Of a stretch of DNA of 64,000 nt, positions 44,801 through 59,093 are shown in pieces. The stretch spans positions 124,001-188,000 of the forward strand of contig JARWMV010000245.1 of the NCBI GenBank assembly GCA_030998015.1, written 5' to 3'. Both the position numbers and the translations under genes were made by a program. The notes beneath the pieces were generated by a model that searched no databases, was not told the origin of the DNA, and was given only the letters and a program-made list of their open reading frames with translations. Source of the DNA: Ceratorhiza oryzae-sativae. Taxonomy: Eukaryota > Basidiomycota > Agaricomycetes > Cantharellales > Ceratobasidiaceae. The first letter of the stretch is position 1; every line of letters begins with the position of its first letter.

Positions 44801-47800
44801 GCCAGTGAGCTGGAGTGCAGCAAGGACTATACCCCAAATCCGTTATAATAAGTCCCAAAACAGGCAGCAATCTGCACTCACACTTGGCGAGAATAACAGC
44901 CGCCAAAATACCAGCGAAAACCAAAAGCAAGATACCGCTAAACTGGCACCTAGCCGACTTGCGGAAGTCCGTCCGGCCAACATAGAACACGTTCTTCATG
45001 CACTGATAAAGCTTGGCCGAGGCGTCGGGGGACATTTGAGCGAGTGCGTTTCGGATCTCGGAGGAGATATCTTGACCAGGTTGTTGCTTGAACAAATCCG
45101 TCACCGAGGAGCTCAGGAATTCGTATTTGGACTGGTTCGGGTTTTGATCGATCGTATAAAAGTAGTCGGACAGATCATAGACATTCTCGTCCCACACAGC
45201 CCAAATACGTGTGCCATCGTTTGCAGAGCTTTGAATGCGTTTCCAATCGAACACAAGAGTTCCTTTGTAGTATCCTTTCATCGTGGGCAAGAACCGAGCC
45301 GTATACCAATCCGGCGCAGCCAGCTTGGATGTCGTGACCGATTGGGTAGCACCAGAAGTATGTATTGCGGTTGGGACCGCAATATTACTCGTGTTCGCCA
45401 CGCCGAGTACCATCGTTTGATCCGCCACCAGCCCAGGGCATCCAAGAGTGAGTGGGACAGGGAAATATTCCGTCAGGTCTTGGCCCCAGAGTTCCATCAT
45501 CACATCGTTCGACGACGGCATGCTAGGAATGTCCGAGTGACTACCGCGCCAGAATTTAGTTATGTCATACACATTGCCACGAATAGCCACCCAGTAATCT
45601 TTTTCACCCGCATGGCCAGCCAGTTCGTCCGTGTTCCAAGCCTTGTCGAATTGTGGACAGAGCAATTTTCCGAAGATGATGATGTAAAAAATAACACCTG
45701 CGCAGGCACTGAAAATAAGCATGCAAATGGTGACCTTTTCGCGCCACGCCTGGCGCACGTCTGGACGTTTCATTCGACCGAGATGAACAAGTGTAAACTC
45801 CGGGATCCACCAGGTGCATAGAAACACAAAGGCTTTCCAGAATTTGCGCACGCGGGTTTCTTCGATGCGTTCCACGGTGGTCTTGGGCTTCTCCGATTTC
45901 ACGGCGGGGGTGTTGTCCATCTCGATGTTGGGCGTTCCGGGAGTGCCGGGAGTTCCAGGCAACTGAGGATAGGACGCCTTCCGGTCCCAATCTGCTGCAT
46001 TTCCGTCTCCAAATGGACCCTCTTCACGCAAAAGCGAGTCCTCGGCAGCAGCATCCCCGGCTGCGCTTATAGTCCGATCATGGCGTACATAGTCACGGGT
46101 AGGGCCCGACTCTTCTTCCTCGCCTTCTCCGGGCTCGCCAGCCAACACTGAGTCCTCGAGCGCCTTCCAAGTGTCGTAACTGAACCATATAGAGTCCCGG
46201 CCTTCGACGCCGTCTCGGTCCCAGGCGCTCCCATGGCCGTAGCGTCCATCGCCCTCAGCCTTGGGAATCCCGATAACAAGCTCCCCGTATTTGCGCTCTA
46301 CCATCTCTCGTAGGCCAAGCGACTTGATCTGGGCGCGTACCCGGCGCTTGTCGAAGCTATTGGGGGTTTGCGAATCGTTTGGTCGAATGCAAGTCACATC
46401 CCAGAGTGTAGCATCTCCGCCGGCGAGCGCTTCAGTCGCTACCCCAAGCCCATAAGAGATCTGGGTCAAAACGGGATAGATGCCTTCTGGGTCGAGTTCC
46501 TCCCTATCCCCGCCGGATTTTCTTAGCCTAGGATTGGGCATCCGCAATGCGCGGGAACCGACTTGAGCACGAACGATCACTCCTCGTTCTCTCGCATGCA
46601 TTTCGACACGAACAGCAGGCCCAGCAATGAGCTTTTCAACGAACGGCTCTGTGCTTTGTCGAAGAACATTGAGCACGCCAGGATCGAGGGTATCTGTATC
46701 GCGAGAGACAAAGTCACGGATGTCGTAGGAGACAGGCCCGGCATAATGGGCAATCCCGAACAAAGCTTGGTCAGACGTGGCGGCAGTTGGAGAAGCAATA
46801 TACGACGCGTGTACGCCAAAAGCGTGCGTCATATCCTGAAGAAGATCAGACGCGCGAGGAGGAATAGCAGCGGAGCTCCTTGCGGTCTTGTCAATAAAGC
46901 CGATTACACCTCCTGGACGCTCGATGCTCCCAGGAGCAGTGATACCGCGAAGGAGCTCGACGCAGGCCGAGTTATCGACCATCTGCACATCGGGCAAGGA
47001 AATTCCGTCTGAGGTAACTCGAGCGGAAATTCCGAGGCTATCATCGAACGCATGACGCAATACGAACGCGTTGACACACTCTGCCTGGAAGTTGGCACAA
47101 AAATCGTCGAACCCGTTCTCGGCAAGCGAGGTGGCAAGTAGGGTACCGGCTTGGTTGGAGCGCGCTTGGAATCCAGGTGTATCTAGCATGGCGATCAGCC
47201 CGGCAGACTCCGAGGGCGGGTCAGACTCGCGAGGCGCAATTCGGTGGTTTGCGGTCTCGACAACGTATGCGAAGAGGATAGCGTAGAGATCCATGGTGAG
47301 TTGTTCGAGCTGCTTGGCACATTCGACGGCAGTCAAGACGGACATGAAAATGTCGCGTCGAATATAGTTGGTTCGATTGGTGAGGGCTGTGGCAAGGTCC
47401 TCAGATGGGACACCCAACAGCCCTGCCGCCTGCTCAAGAACCTCTGGGTTCGCGACATAGGCAGATTCAGCCTTGGCTTCTTTTGTCGTCCCGCCGTGGT
47501 CCATAAACTGGATGTTGCCGAGAGTGAGAATAGCGGCGAGGAGCGACCAAATGCCGCTGATATGTTTTGGCTTGAAGCCGAGCGTGCGTAGAGAGTCGCG
47601 CAGATCGTGCATGGCGAGAGCGTCATCGGAGAATGGGCCCGCGGGAAGTCGATAGCAGCCGCTCGATGCGAGCAGTGCGTAGTCGGTCATGTCGCCCAAC
47701 GCGAGGGCATCCCGCTCCTGGGCGGTGGCACCGGCCAGCAACTGGTAGAACACATGGTACGTGCGCTCGTCATGGGACAGTCGAGCGAGTCGACGCTTGT

Positions 47801-48446
47801 CGAGGCCAAAGGGAAGCACGGCGGCGCCGGTGAGATGAAGTCGGTTGGGAGAATCAAAGTAGAGTTCGGTGTAGCACGAAAAGCGGGAAGCGGACGCGGT
47901 GTGTGTCGTCTTGGCGTGTCCAAACGACGTGAGCACCGTCTCGAGTGCCTTGAACTGGGCAGCGACCTGGACAGCCGGCCCGGATCGCGCAGAGAGGCGG
48001 ATGATTTGCTGTGTCAAAAGCGATGCAGTATGCGATTTGCCCGACCCAGTTATGCCTCTGCGACAATCAGCAAAAATATCGGGCTGAAAAAATGCAATGG
48101 CCACTCACCGAAAGACGATCGACTGGGGAACACCCGTGCGCTTCATCATCGCGAAGACCCGCGCCGCAAGTTCGTAGACATGGGGCTGCAAATGCGGTTT
48201 TTCCGCTCCCGCGCGCGCCAGCTTGGCATACTCGGCCGCACTCAGATCGTTGACACTCGCCAGGGCCTTGAGTGGGTTGACCACGACAAGGGTGGTGCCG
48301 GCGATGCGGACATATGGTTCATCAGCGCGGAATCGAGTTTGTAGAACGCCCACGAGAGCTTCTTCGTTGGGATATATGGTCGAGCCTTCTGTGCTCGACA
48401 CCAGGGCCGTCAGGTCGTGTGTTTCGAGTCCGCTCCTGGACCCCAT
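41841..48446 (-). CDS. Chitin synthase with N-terminal myosin motor domain
   Basis: ATG at 48446 ([20 protein letters not shown]). The first intron (about 48114-48064) splits the motor P-loop: SIVFR joins [14 protein letters not shown]. The motor-like domain fills the first ~780 residues. Membrane helices and a cytochrome b5-like domain ([20 protein letters not shown]) follow, then the GT2 core: [50 protein letters not shown]-like [43 protein letters not shown]-terminal membrane helices include [15 protein letters not shown]; a GM-repeat linker (GMGMGMGM) precedes a DEK_C domain ([17 protein letters not shown], then by an intron [14 protein letters not shown]) to the TAG at 41841. It polymerises UDP-GlcNAc into chitin at hyphal tips; the motor aids delivery or tethering. 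About 1,900 residues, apparently intact. Confidence 0.93.
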
Positions 48447-51400
48447 CGTTGTTGTCGGAGAGAGACAGTGCCCACCACGCAAACGGCAACGAGGGGTTCT
48501 TTTTCGCCCACAGCCACTCGGGCGCTTGGCTGACATCGGCCCCTATTTTGCTAATCGCACCCTGCTTGGTCATCAGCCCCCTCGTTTCGACGCTCCCCAC
48601 GGCCAGCCTCGCGGATTCCACGGCGCATATAGCCCACAATCACGCCCTGGCTTGCTCCGTCATCGCCCCGTGCTAAAATGCACCACTCGGCTGCTATTCT
48701 GATTTGCAGGCTTGCTTGAATGTCAAACTCGAGGCTGTTCATGAATCTCAGGCCCCCAATAGAGAAACAACGTTCGTCCTGCTGCGCTCCCCGAGGCGCG
48801 CCTGATCGAGAGCCCACTTTGATGGGCCCCGAGGTACACAGACCATGGATCAGTCGAGGTATATGTCATGTTCTCGAATTCTCCACACTAGCGATGTTTT
48901 ATGCGATCCAAGGTGCATCGGTGGGGCCGTGATGGTTTACAGTTTGAGCGCTGTCAAGGACATCAGACAATGTTGGTAAGAACATCTTCGGCCCGATCTG
49001 GACACCCACTATTCCGTCTGCCCCCTGATCAAGCTAGACCCTGTCCAAGACCACAAATGCAAGCCATTCTCATCCCAATCAGAAACAACGACTGATTAGG
49101 GCAAGCTGGCATGACAACAGATCAGCCTCAGTGTGGCGGCGTGAACCCATCCAGTGCTTGTGTCCAGAGTTGTCGTTTCGGCCGCGACGAGCTACATCCT
49201 TCGCCCCTTCCCCAGTCCTCATTTTTCGCTCATCCGAGGTTGATCAGCACTTTTATGCATTTTTCTCTGCTTTCAACTTTTTTTTTTCCTTGTTGCGGCT
49301 CAGGTGAACGTTGCCACTTGTGAGCTTCTCTAATCCATCGTACGGCCAAGGAGTTAACCGAATTCTGCTGCAACATGCTGCCACCATGCGCCATGCGCAC
49401 GCCCTGCATGGAGAAAGCGATCGATCGATCAGCCGTTTTATTTTTATTTTACCTATGTAGTCACAAGCTCCGTGACTTCATCAACAATAACAATCGCGCA
49501 CTTCCGGTTTGGGTGAGGCCCAACTCGTCTCCACCATGCGTTTATAGTATAAAACCCAACCACGGTATGAAGTGCCTGTTAGTTAATCTCTTTATTCGCG
49601 TTGCTCGATAAGTTCTTGAGTGGAAGATGGGGCTTACTACATTCACTGTGTGTTCACCTTGCTCTCTTCAACTGGTTCGCCGACCAGTTCACCACCGTTC
49701 CACCAAGTATGAGTTTCCCAAAATCCGCGAGAGCACGGTCAATGATTCCCTGTAGTGACTCCAATACGATGGAAATAGCTCTTCGTCGGTCGAACGTACA
49801 TGAACAGAATCCACAACACACTCCGTGAGCCACCAGGTGCACCCCTGTCTCACACCGCTGACTTTGACACCAGCGCTTACCGGGGAAGGTTGTTCAGTGT
49901 TGAGCAAACCGTTACCAGGCGTGTCGTCCATTGAACGCATATTCTCACATTGGGGTGGCATTTGGTATCGGGCCCCATGTCGCCTTTAGATCCCAATCAT
50001 AATATTACTTTCTTTGACCTCTTCCATGACTATGGACTATTGCGAAGAAGAAGATTTTAATCCTACCAATAAACTGCAAGATACATGCGTAAAGACTTGC
50101 CTTAATCCTCGACGTGATGGATCTAATGATCTGCACCCATCAACCATCCTGGTGGGGGGTGACCCCCCCCCTCCCCACCCAACCCCAGTTGTGAGCCTCG
50201 GTTTTTCATTATGGCCAGGTGTTCGAACAAATTTGCCTCGTTAACAAAGATGGTTTGCACGCCTAGCAAAAGGGCTGGAAGACGCATTGGTGCCGGCATG
50301 TCTGGTTGGCTCCGTCTCTTTTCCAAATAAAGATGTATAATCGAAAAAAATAGAGCGGGTTCAAAAACTAGACTAGACCGCAATCACACGCATGCGACTA
50401 AGCGGACTGATAAAAACGAGCTCACGCTGAGAAGCTTTCCATATCTGCTGTACGTACCAAGGCATCTCGAGATGAGCACCAACACCTGTATGAACTCGCG
50501 GTCTGATGTAAAAATCGAGCTCGATCGGTTCGTTCTTCGGATGGATCCGACAATGAACCAAAATACCGGTGACCGTAATAAGTTGGCGAATTATTGCCTT
50601 GCATGCAGTCCACGCTCAGCGGGCTTGATGCTGTGTTCGCGTTTCTGAAAGTGATCGACGACACTTTGCCCAACATCTCGTATTACCCCCAAGTATTTCG
50701 CTACCGTCCATCGATTTCTATTCATTCAGAGATAGCCTCAGTTTTGATCGCTTTCCGGCGCAGCTGACGCATTTTCTCTAAATTCAGGGCACCTAAATAT
50801 TTTCGAGATTCAACAACTCTTCTGTTTTTGCAGGGAGCTTGCACAGCTGCTTCCGAAAACAACACTGGCACAGGTTGGTCGAACATATCCTTATATTGCT
50901 AGCCCGCCAATCTCTAATGCCAATCTCTACTGGTAAAGCGTGATTCGAGCTAATGGCATCGCCGTTCTCAACTATTCCCGGCTCCTTGCAATAATGCAAC
51001 CCTCTGAATAAGACAGCTCAACCATCCTTGGCGCTTGAGGCCAAATATAAACGGGGATAGTAACCCACTTTCTCAAGCATCCATTTCTTTTCAATGGAGA
51101 CGGCAATGGATATGTGCAACAACCTAGTGGGTCTTAACTCTCAATCGGAATCCTTACCGGCACTAGAGTCGTCGTTTTCGCGCACGACAAGTGTGTCATA
51201 GACGTTTGATGCGTTCAGTAAGTACTGGGTTTCCCGGGTGAGGCTGGGGGGACGAGAAGGGTTGCCTCGGATATTGTACACGGCTCCGATACTTCAGAAG
51301 CCTTGTAAATGGAGTCTGTGGAGTCTATAGAGCCGCATATAGGCGGCCCAGAGAGTACGCGGGTGTGAGAGGAATCAGCGAGTCAAGTTTAACGGGTGGG

Positions 51401-54400
51401 TAAGGTCGAAGTTTCGAACAAAACATCTATCCAACAATCCAACAGGCACCGGTGGCGTCGGGTCAGCGCTCTCATGAAAGCGCTTAGCCCTAAAGAGGAA
51501 AGGCATTGATGCAATGACCCTAAACTCCCAGACATGCATATAGTCCATCTTACGTTAAGAGCGCAGTTCAAGCACCCCTTCACGCTCGATGAACAGGTGT
51601 ATCTCAATGGCCTAGCTATGCTACGCCCACTTTTTCGGTGTCATTTCTGCGAAACCCTTAAGTGTAAGCCAATCTATCAAGTCCGACTTCGTGTGCCTTA
51701 CACTAGTTATTCATAGCTATCCCATCATTAAATATGCACAACGGCAACTTTTGTACAAATAGACAAGGTGGCAATCTGCTGCCCCTGCATTATTTGGCCC
51801 TAGGAAAGCATCATCAATTTGCTTGATCTACTCCCTTCGGCTTGAACCTGAGCCGCGATGAAAAGCGAGCAAGGTGAGTGACACAACGAACGCCACGACC
51901 GAGTCTGTGGCTGTGCTCAATGATTTCGGCAACATGTCAATAGGCGGCACTCAAAGCGTGGCTCGCTTCATAAGCCTAATGGTCATGCCAGCTATCACCT
52001 CTGGGAGCCTGCTAGTTGAGCTTCCTACCCACATTTCTATGACTCTCACTCCAAGCTCCTTTCCGTCTGTAATATGCTCTATGTTCTTGACAGGGAATAT
52101 GAGGGGTGACGACTCGAAATACCTGTTTGGTGTATACACCATGGAATTGCAAGTGAAGGTACGTCAGATTCCGCCGTTAGGAGCTTATTGATAGCCGCTG
52201 AAACGGGAGGAACACTCCTTGGGAGATTTATTAGAAGATGTAATAGCACAACGCACAGCAAATGCAATTGCTTGGAGTTCGAGTTGGTAGGCTCCAGAGA
52301 ACATTCTTCGCTAAATAGATGCACTCCCTTAGTGCTACAGCGCACAGCAAAATTTAACCCCAGAGCAGGCCCTCTAGGCAAACCATTGATTAGAGAGTGG
52401 ATGAATATCCTAGGGTACATATCATGGCTAAAATTCGTGAGACCTCATGGACATGTGACCATAAAGATTATAATGGGGCGGCAAATGTTACAAATGCTTT
52501 GTATCTGAAATAAAGTACGAAGCCCCAAGTATGGACAATAGCTTGTTCCGCAAATATGCGGTAATCCTTGCGATCTTTGGATCGGTTACTGAATGCAACT
52601 GCAAGATAAGTTATATTCTTTGGAAGGAACTCATGTTCTGTCCGATATTTTATCGAAGCTCTATATGTTGAAGCAGCTGGGTTTCTGCCGTATAGTAGCA
52701 TTGCACAAAGATAATTGGACCGCTCTCATGAGATGAAGGTGTCATACAACGAGAAATCCCCCGGATCTACTGCACGGTAATGATATGCCATCGTGCTTTT
52801 GAAGAGAGTTAGCCCTTGCCAACATAATGTGCCACATCACAGGGGCCAGAAATGTTATGTCCATGTTATTGAGTGCCGTATTGTCTGTTAGGTTAACCTG
52901 TTCTACCACGGGGGTCGCGCCCAGCGCCTCCGAGGTTTCTGGTTAGTTGCGTCATGCCCCGGCCTCAGGCGTTTAGGCCCAAACCAGGTCTGCCAAATCG
53001 GCTGCCGAGGGCTACCCAAGTGATTAAGATTCCGCCGCTTCTCCACCAAAGGCCGATTTGCTAGTTAGAGCTTGTTAGAGCACCATGTCTAGCTTGGCTA
53101 AACGAAGGCCAGTAGCGCATGCAAATCCAAAATTGCAAGAGCTCACTCAGCTTGGTTAGAGTCGGAGTTTTAATTAACAAATTGGCCGAGGACCCACATT
53201 TGTACATAAAGAATCAAATACTCAAACCATATGTAGGCGCTAAACTTTAGACGAACACCGCACGTAGGATGTGGAGACGTAGAGCGTGTAGAGCTTCATT
53301 AGCCTTCAGAGGCCTTGCTTCATTATTCACGCAAGCGGAATGAAGAGGCTTTTTTTTTTTGATAATTTCTGCTTCAAGGTTGATTTCACTCGACTAGAGT
53401 GTGGCCTGCGCATTCCATGAGCAACTACGTTCGCTCGGTCTTATACAGCGGTTTCATGCGCAATCAAAATGCTGCAGAACCGCCGGATCTATGTGCCCCA
53501 ACGAAACGGCAGAACGGCAAGGCCCGCATGGCCAGGGAGCCACGAGTACAATCTCATTTCTTTGAATTGGATAAGCAGCTCAGTTCCCGACTAGCGCCAT
53601 GAGCTTCTTCTGAAGATCGTACGCACCTTGATGCTGAACACCGGATTGATCAGCCGGATCTGCAACAGAGGATGTGAGCTTCTTTCCGCTTCCACAACTT
53701 ATTAACACCGCCTAACTTCCGATAAAACGTGGGCGGTCTCCCTTGGCAAGATGCGAAAAAAAAAGAAAGAAAGAAAAACGTGCCAAGTCGCTCTGACAAG
53801 GAAATGACATAATCATATGGATCATATATCAGCAAATATGTGAGCGCTCGATGCAGAGCCAGTAACGCATTATGAGGAGTCTTATGTGAGGGAAGCGCCA
53901 GCGCTGAAGAGGAGAGCACACAACAGCCCCATGTATTGCAATTTATTTCTTTTGCGAGTAGCCAAAAATTAGTGTAGATACGAGCAAGCACAGTGGATAC
54001 ATGAAAATTTTACCGACGCATATAAGCGATCGCTACTGTACAGTCAAGCCACCTAAAAGCGCCGGGTAAGCACATAACCTAGCGAAAACCAACAATTTCT
54101 ACACCCCGTATAATCATGACGCCATGGCGATGCTTGCCTAAGATCTACTGTAGCAGCAAGTTATCAGCCAATTACGCTCTTATTTCCTTCCGCCTTTCGG
54201 CCTTGTTCTCAACACTGAGCCCGATCACGAAACACAGCCTCGTGACAAGATACGAGCTTCATCCCGGAAGTATTCGAGCCGTGTTAGCGGGTCAGGGATC
54301 TGGTCTCTACTTCTCTTGGGAGCTCAGAGGGACAGGGCAAAAAGCGAGCGTTTAGGATGGGCGTGACAAGAGCGGGTACTTGCAGTTAAATCGGACGGTT

Positions 54401-57400
54401 GAGGATTATTGACTTAATTTAATCACTGGGATTGTTGACTGAGATGAAGCGTGTAGAGCTGAACATTGCCGAGCGACGGACGAGTTATATGGGTTGAGTC
54501 ACTTGTCAAATGCCCGTGTGTTCCACAAGTAGCTGGGGTACATAGACGAGAGGTCGAGCACTTGTGCACATATCGAAGTCCTTTTATGCATGCGACGCAG
54601 TCACGTATGTAATAGATAAGACAAGTAGACCGTGTTGAAAGCGGATGGACCGTGTATGTGGCTGTGCTGCGCAGAGAGCCGCATGAGACACAGCCAACAC
54701 GTTTAAACCTGTGGCACATTCCACATGCCTGAAATCGACGACCGGCATGGAGAAGATGCAGTATAATTTAATATACATATTCCCCGCCATATTTTGATTC
54801 ACTATTCGAACACCTCGCCGCTGTGAATCAGTGGAAACCCGTTTTCTTCCATCCATTGCGCCGGGCCTTGTCCGAGGCAGTACCAACGTGAGGACATGCA
54901 ATATCGCCCGGGAAATATTGAAGCGTGTAAAATACAATCGTATGCTTCAGGTGACTTAGCGTAGTGATAGCGAAGCGGAAGAGCTCAAGTGAATATAAGA
55001 CACGCAAATGATATGTCAAAGTCGCTGACTAGAGAGACGACGCATACATTCAGCTATATAGTAAAAGAAGGAGAACATCACACGTGAACAACCGGTAAAA
55101 CTATCTAATGTATCTACGTATGGGTTTAATACATAAAAATCGGAATACATGCGGAGAGTAAAGAACAGCATCGATATAATATCGAACAATACACGGGTCG
55201 GTTCAACAGGAAACACACGAGCAATATTGGGGTAGGGAATCACCCAGCGCTTGGTGGGCACATCACGTCGCGCGCGGTTTCGTATTAGTCGCCAGACACC
55301 ATCGTCGGGCTCACTAACCTGGGAGGGCGGGTGGACGAAAAACACGCGCACACAATACATAATCTTCGGATGTTGCCGCCATTGTCGGCCCTGCCACACC
55401 CAGTCGCTCCCGTGCGCCTTCGGCGCCGCGGGCATCCCCCACCTTCACCGGACGGGCTGACATCGGTAGCAGCGTCAGACGATTTAATCCTTGCATAAGT
55501 TTATTTTATTTAATTACAGACCCCACGTCTACGGGGCCATTTATATATCCATTCGCATGGACCTGGGCTGGACACTGGCGCCCGCGGCTGCCTCGTTGGC
55601 CGCTCCCGAAAAACGATGCGAACTCTATAAGGGATGACCTTAACACCCTTGTACCAGTCATCGGGTCCCTTCCACCAATTGCGAATCAACAAAGTGCTCA
55701 GATATAGACGGCTAGGCAACAATTATTAAAATTGATCGAGTACCGAAATAGAACCATCGCGAAAGCTTGATTTTACTGATGACGGCTATAATCAATAAGC
55801 TAGCGCGCCAACGTCTAACATCTAGATCTTTTCGCTAGCATATAATCAAACCTTCCATCGCGCCGCGAAGACAACGATTCTTGGGTATCGCTGACACCCC
55901 TTCGCCCTGTGTGAAGCGTTTCTTCATGCCGTGCTGTGTGGCGCGACACATTTGCCAGATGTTCATGACGCAACAGATGATGGCCGCCGATCGTGTTTCT
56001 TATTAGCCTTGTTTTACTCTGAATTTCAGATGCCCATATGAAACACTATAAAATCAATTGAATGTTGGCACTGTTCGCCCTGTTCGCCCTGGCCGCAGCA
56101 ATGCCACCCACTGCCAGGAGTGGGGGCTCATATTCTAGGCTCCTTTCTTACAAACATTGTCTCGGCAAAATTCAATGGTTGCTCAATTGCCCCAATCAGA
56201 CCTTAGTGCCATTCAGATTCTCCAGCATGAGCAACCCCGACACCTTAGCCTTGTCCACAGAATGTTGGGCGAGACTGCACGTGGAGCCCAACCAAATCAA
56301 GCAAGGGTGCCACCAGACGCACTGGAAGGTGATCCGCAGATTCGGTGTTCGTCGGACATCTGGTGATGAGCCAGGTCGTCCGGGAAGGTTTGCGTAGGTG
56401 GCCGGAATTCACGAGGCACGGACGCTTTCCCCGACCTATCCCAGGCTTTCATTCATTCGCCACGCATAAAATGGCCCAGAGCCTTCGATAGAATTTTAAT
56501 CATTCTCCCTTCTCAACTCCCACTCTTTCAGTCTTCTCTTTGTACTTTTAACTATGGGTAAACCCTCGTTTACAACCCATATTGCTGGCCCTGTCAAGTT
56601 TGGGTCCGCAGCTAGGACTTGCTGTGTATGGTTAGTAGATCTTATAGCCCTCGATGACCAACATGCATATGCATAGTTATTCTAGCTCGCATGGCTCGGC
56701 CAAGTCCCTCAACGATGATCTGAGTGAGGGAAACGAGAAATCGACCAAAGCTCATGTGTAAATCTCTTGAAAAACAACTGCGATTATACCCAATCTAACG
56801 ATCCTGCAGATGTTATCAGCGAGGGATATCACTTAGCATTGTGCAAGGATGCATTCCGAGCATGACTGGGTGAATAGCTGGAAGCACCCTTTATTTCAGA
56901 CCAAGGGGGGAGCAGCAGATCGTAAGTCGCATGCTGGGCAAGAAGACACACAGACAAAACTCATTAGTTCGAACAATTGGATAGATGCTAAGCCGTGCTA
57001 TAGCAAATTTATTATTCAGTATAATTCAACGCCACTACCGCTTGGGCGAGATGGCTAGCGCTGCTGGGCAACGTAGTGGACACCTATACACAATCGTGAT
57101 GGACGAAATCAAGTTCACGCGACACAACAGTCTCTATAGTGTTTATAATTTTATATTTTCTAATACAGACCCTTCATCAATATCCTCAGAGCGGGAAAGA
57201 GGTTCATAGAATCAAACTGCCAATACCCAGACGGCACACACAATCAGATGTGCGCATATATCCATAAATTTTGATTCAAGCGCAACCACCGGCCGAATTT
57301 GTGTGCTTTTCTTCAGTTGATATAATCCGAAATAGAGTGGCCACAGTAAATTCAATTTAAACGCCCTGTGTAGAGCCCTTGGGCGCCGCCCCATCCACCT

Positions 57401-57943
57401 CAGTGTTGCTCCATTTCCTCCAGTGCACTTCATCGCGTGATACGTTGCACGATAGGATTCTACCAATTTTGAATGATACCTGGTGGGTCGTACTTTCTTA
57501 ATAGCTCATTAAAAATTGAAAAGGCAGGCTACGACCCAACACTATGGTCCCTCCCGCGAGCTCCGCAGAGAAGGATATCATCCTGTGAACGTGCAGAATC
57601 ACGGTGTATGATATATTGCTCAAGGTTTTTCTCAGAGACAGCATTGCATGAGGCTAGCTTGCTGTTGGGTAGGTCTAACGGCATGGGTATGATACCCCTA
57701 GTGCCGCGGGTCGCATTTGCAGGGGCGATATGCATGTTGCTCTGGTGATTTTAACTTAGCCGTTGGGGGCTCGTGTTGGGCCGAGGCTGGTGGAGGTGCA
57801 CTGCCACCGGCGCTAGGCTATATCCAAAACGCCCCGGGTATTTGTCAGGCCCGGCACGAGGTGACCTCACGTTGAGGCTGGGACTGAGACGCAGAGCGAA
57901 CCACAACCCGGTCCGTCAGCCTCGTCCGTGTCGCCGCCCAACC
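48447..57943. other. 9.5-kb gene-poor interval
   Basis: No frame here shows a recognisable domain or convincing splice continuity. The longest candidates, 55435-55016 (-, 139 codons) and 51874-52191 (+, GTG-initiated), lack motifs. Features seen: a G6/C9 hairpin at 50154-50171, short poly(T) runs near 49280 and 53350, and scattered AT-rich blocks. It may be decayed repeats or hold non-coding transcripts; the first few hundred bases must contain the chitin synthase promoter. Confidence 0.4.
50151..50171. repeat. G6/C9 hairpin
   Basis: GGTGGGGGGTGA followed by a run of nine C. The G and C runs can pair around a 3-nt loop; it is also a likely spot for sequencing length error. Confidence 0.5.
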
Positions 57944-59093
57944 ATGCCATCGCCCGCTCTCATCGTTGGTGGCGTCATCATCGCTGTCGGCGCAGGCTTT
58001 GCGTTCAAGCAGGTGTGTATTTCCCCGGTTTTTCGTCCTACTTGCGTTTTCAACTTGCTCGCTAGTTTGTTTATGACCCCTACTTGGCCGACCGGGTACA
58101 CGAGTTGCTCGACGAGTTTGCCGAACGACGAGCAAACCGACATCGACGACTTGTAGAGCCACATCCGGCGGCTCCGTCGCCTCGTGCACAGCGATCGCCA
58201 ACAGACTTCATGAATGAGAAGCACGGTCCGATCGGGGATGCCATTATCGATGCGGGGGCGTCAACTGGGACCGAAATGCGCGAGGTTTCGTCGGTCTCGG
58301 GCGCATTGCGTCGTCGGGGGCCTGCGTCCCAGCGCAACAGCGCCGTACGTATATGGCTCGTGTGCCACCGCAAGCCCGCTGACGCCTCGTGTGCAGGAAC
58401 TCGAAATGGGCGTAATTGGACACCCATTCCCTCTGGTTGGACTTGATAGCGTGAGTTATCTCTCACAGCATGTGCTCGCTCCAAATAGGTTTGGTGCTAA
58501 CTCTTCTGTCTGCTTAGACAGCGCCAGCTCGGCCTTCCGCGTTATCGAGCACCACGCGGCAAAATGCCTTGGTACGTACAAGCCTTCCAGCCTTCGATTC
58601 GCCAACTCATAGCTTTGCCTTGCCCGTTTTACAGCCAGCGGATGTTCGATCTCCACCCCCCGTTCAAGCTATGCCCACGCCTCCGGTCACCACTTCTCCC
58701 CGATCGCCATTTTCCGAAATACGCACGCTCTCTGAGATATCGTTCGATGCACCGTCTTCGTCCGATCCACTGGAGTATCAGTTCTCGCCTCCTGTAGAAG
58801 TTCACGCCACCTTTTCTCCCACTGCTCCACCTCGCACACTCTCACCGCCCGCGCTATTCTCCCCTCCTTCGTCGACGTTTTCGTCCTTTGCGCTGCAGCA
58901 TTCTCCCCCGAGCGATCCGTTTGTTGATCTACCAGCTCCTTCCCAGCGCCCGACCTCTCCATGGTCCGAGCTCTCGGCTCATTCTGCTGCCACCGCAGGC
59001 CAGCTCCACCTAAGGCTGTCTCGAACTGATTCCGACTCTGAACAAGAGCACCGTTCGGACTCGGGCTCCGACGGCAGCTGGGAGCACACCTAA
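57944..59093 (+). CDS. Membrane-anchored Pro/Ser-rich protein, family not recognised
   Basis: Five exons with clean phases. ATG at 57944 opens an N-terminal signal anchor (MPSPALIVGGVIIAVGAGFA). Intron 1 (58013-58065) joins to FVYDPYLADRVHELLDEFAE, a charged helix, then DFMNEKHGPIGDAIIDAGAS. Introns 2-4 (starting at 58348, 58450 and 58573) lead through MGVIGHPFPLVGLDS to a long Pro/Ser-rich tail (SPFSEIRTLSEISFDAPSSS and similar) that ends in an acidic Ser/Asp/Glu cluster and stop at 59093. It is about 305 residues with one membrane helix and a probably cytosolic tail with many phosphorylatable serines (inference). Regular introns and an unbroken frame argue for a real gene. Confidence 0.65.

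Noticed and set aside
44766..45821. 351-codon plus-strand frame
   Set aside because: Antisense of the chitin synthase coding exon; no domain.
51874..52191. 105-codon plus-strand frame
   Set aside because: Opens on GTG, which is not a credible start in this nuclear genome, and has no motif.
53349..53360. T-run as the tail of another retroposed insert
   Set aside because: No flanking target duplication or AATAAA could be found around it, unlike the insert at 61.6 kb.
55016..55435. 139-codon minus-strand frame as a gene
   Set aside because: Partly plausible composition but no recognisable domain, overlapping alternative frame and no splice support; left uncalled.
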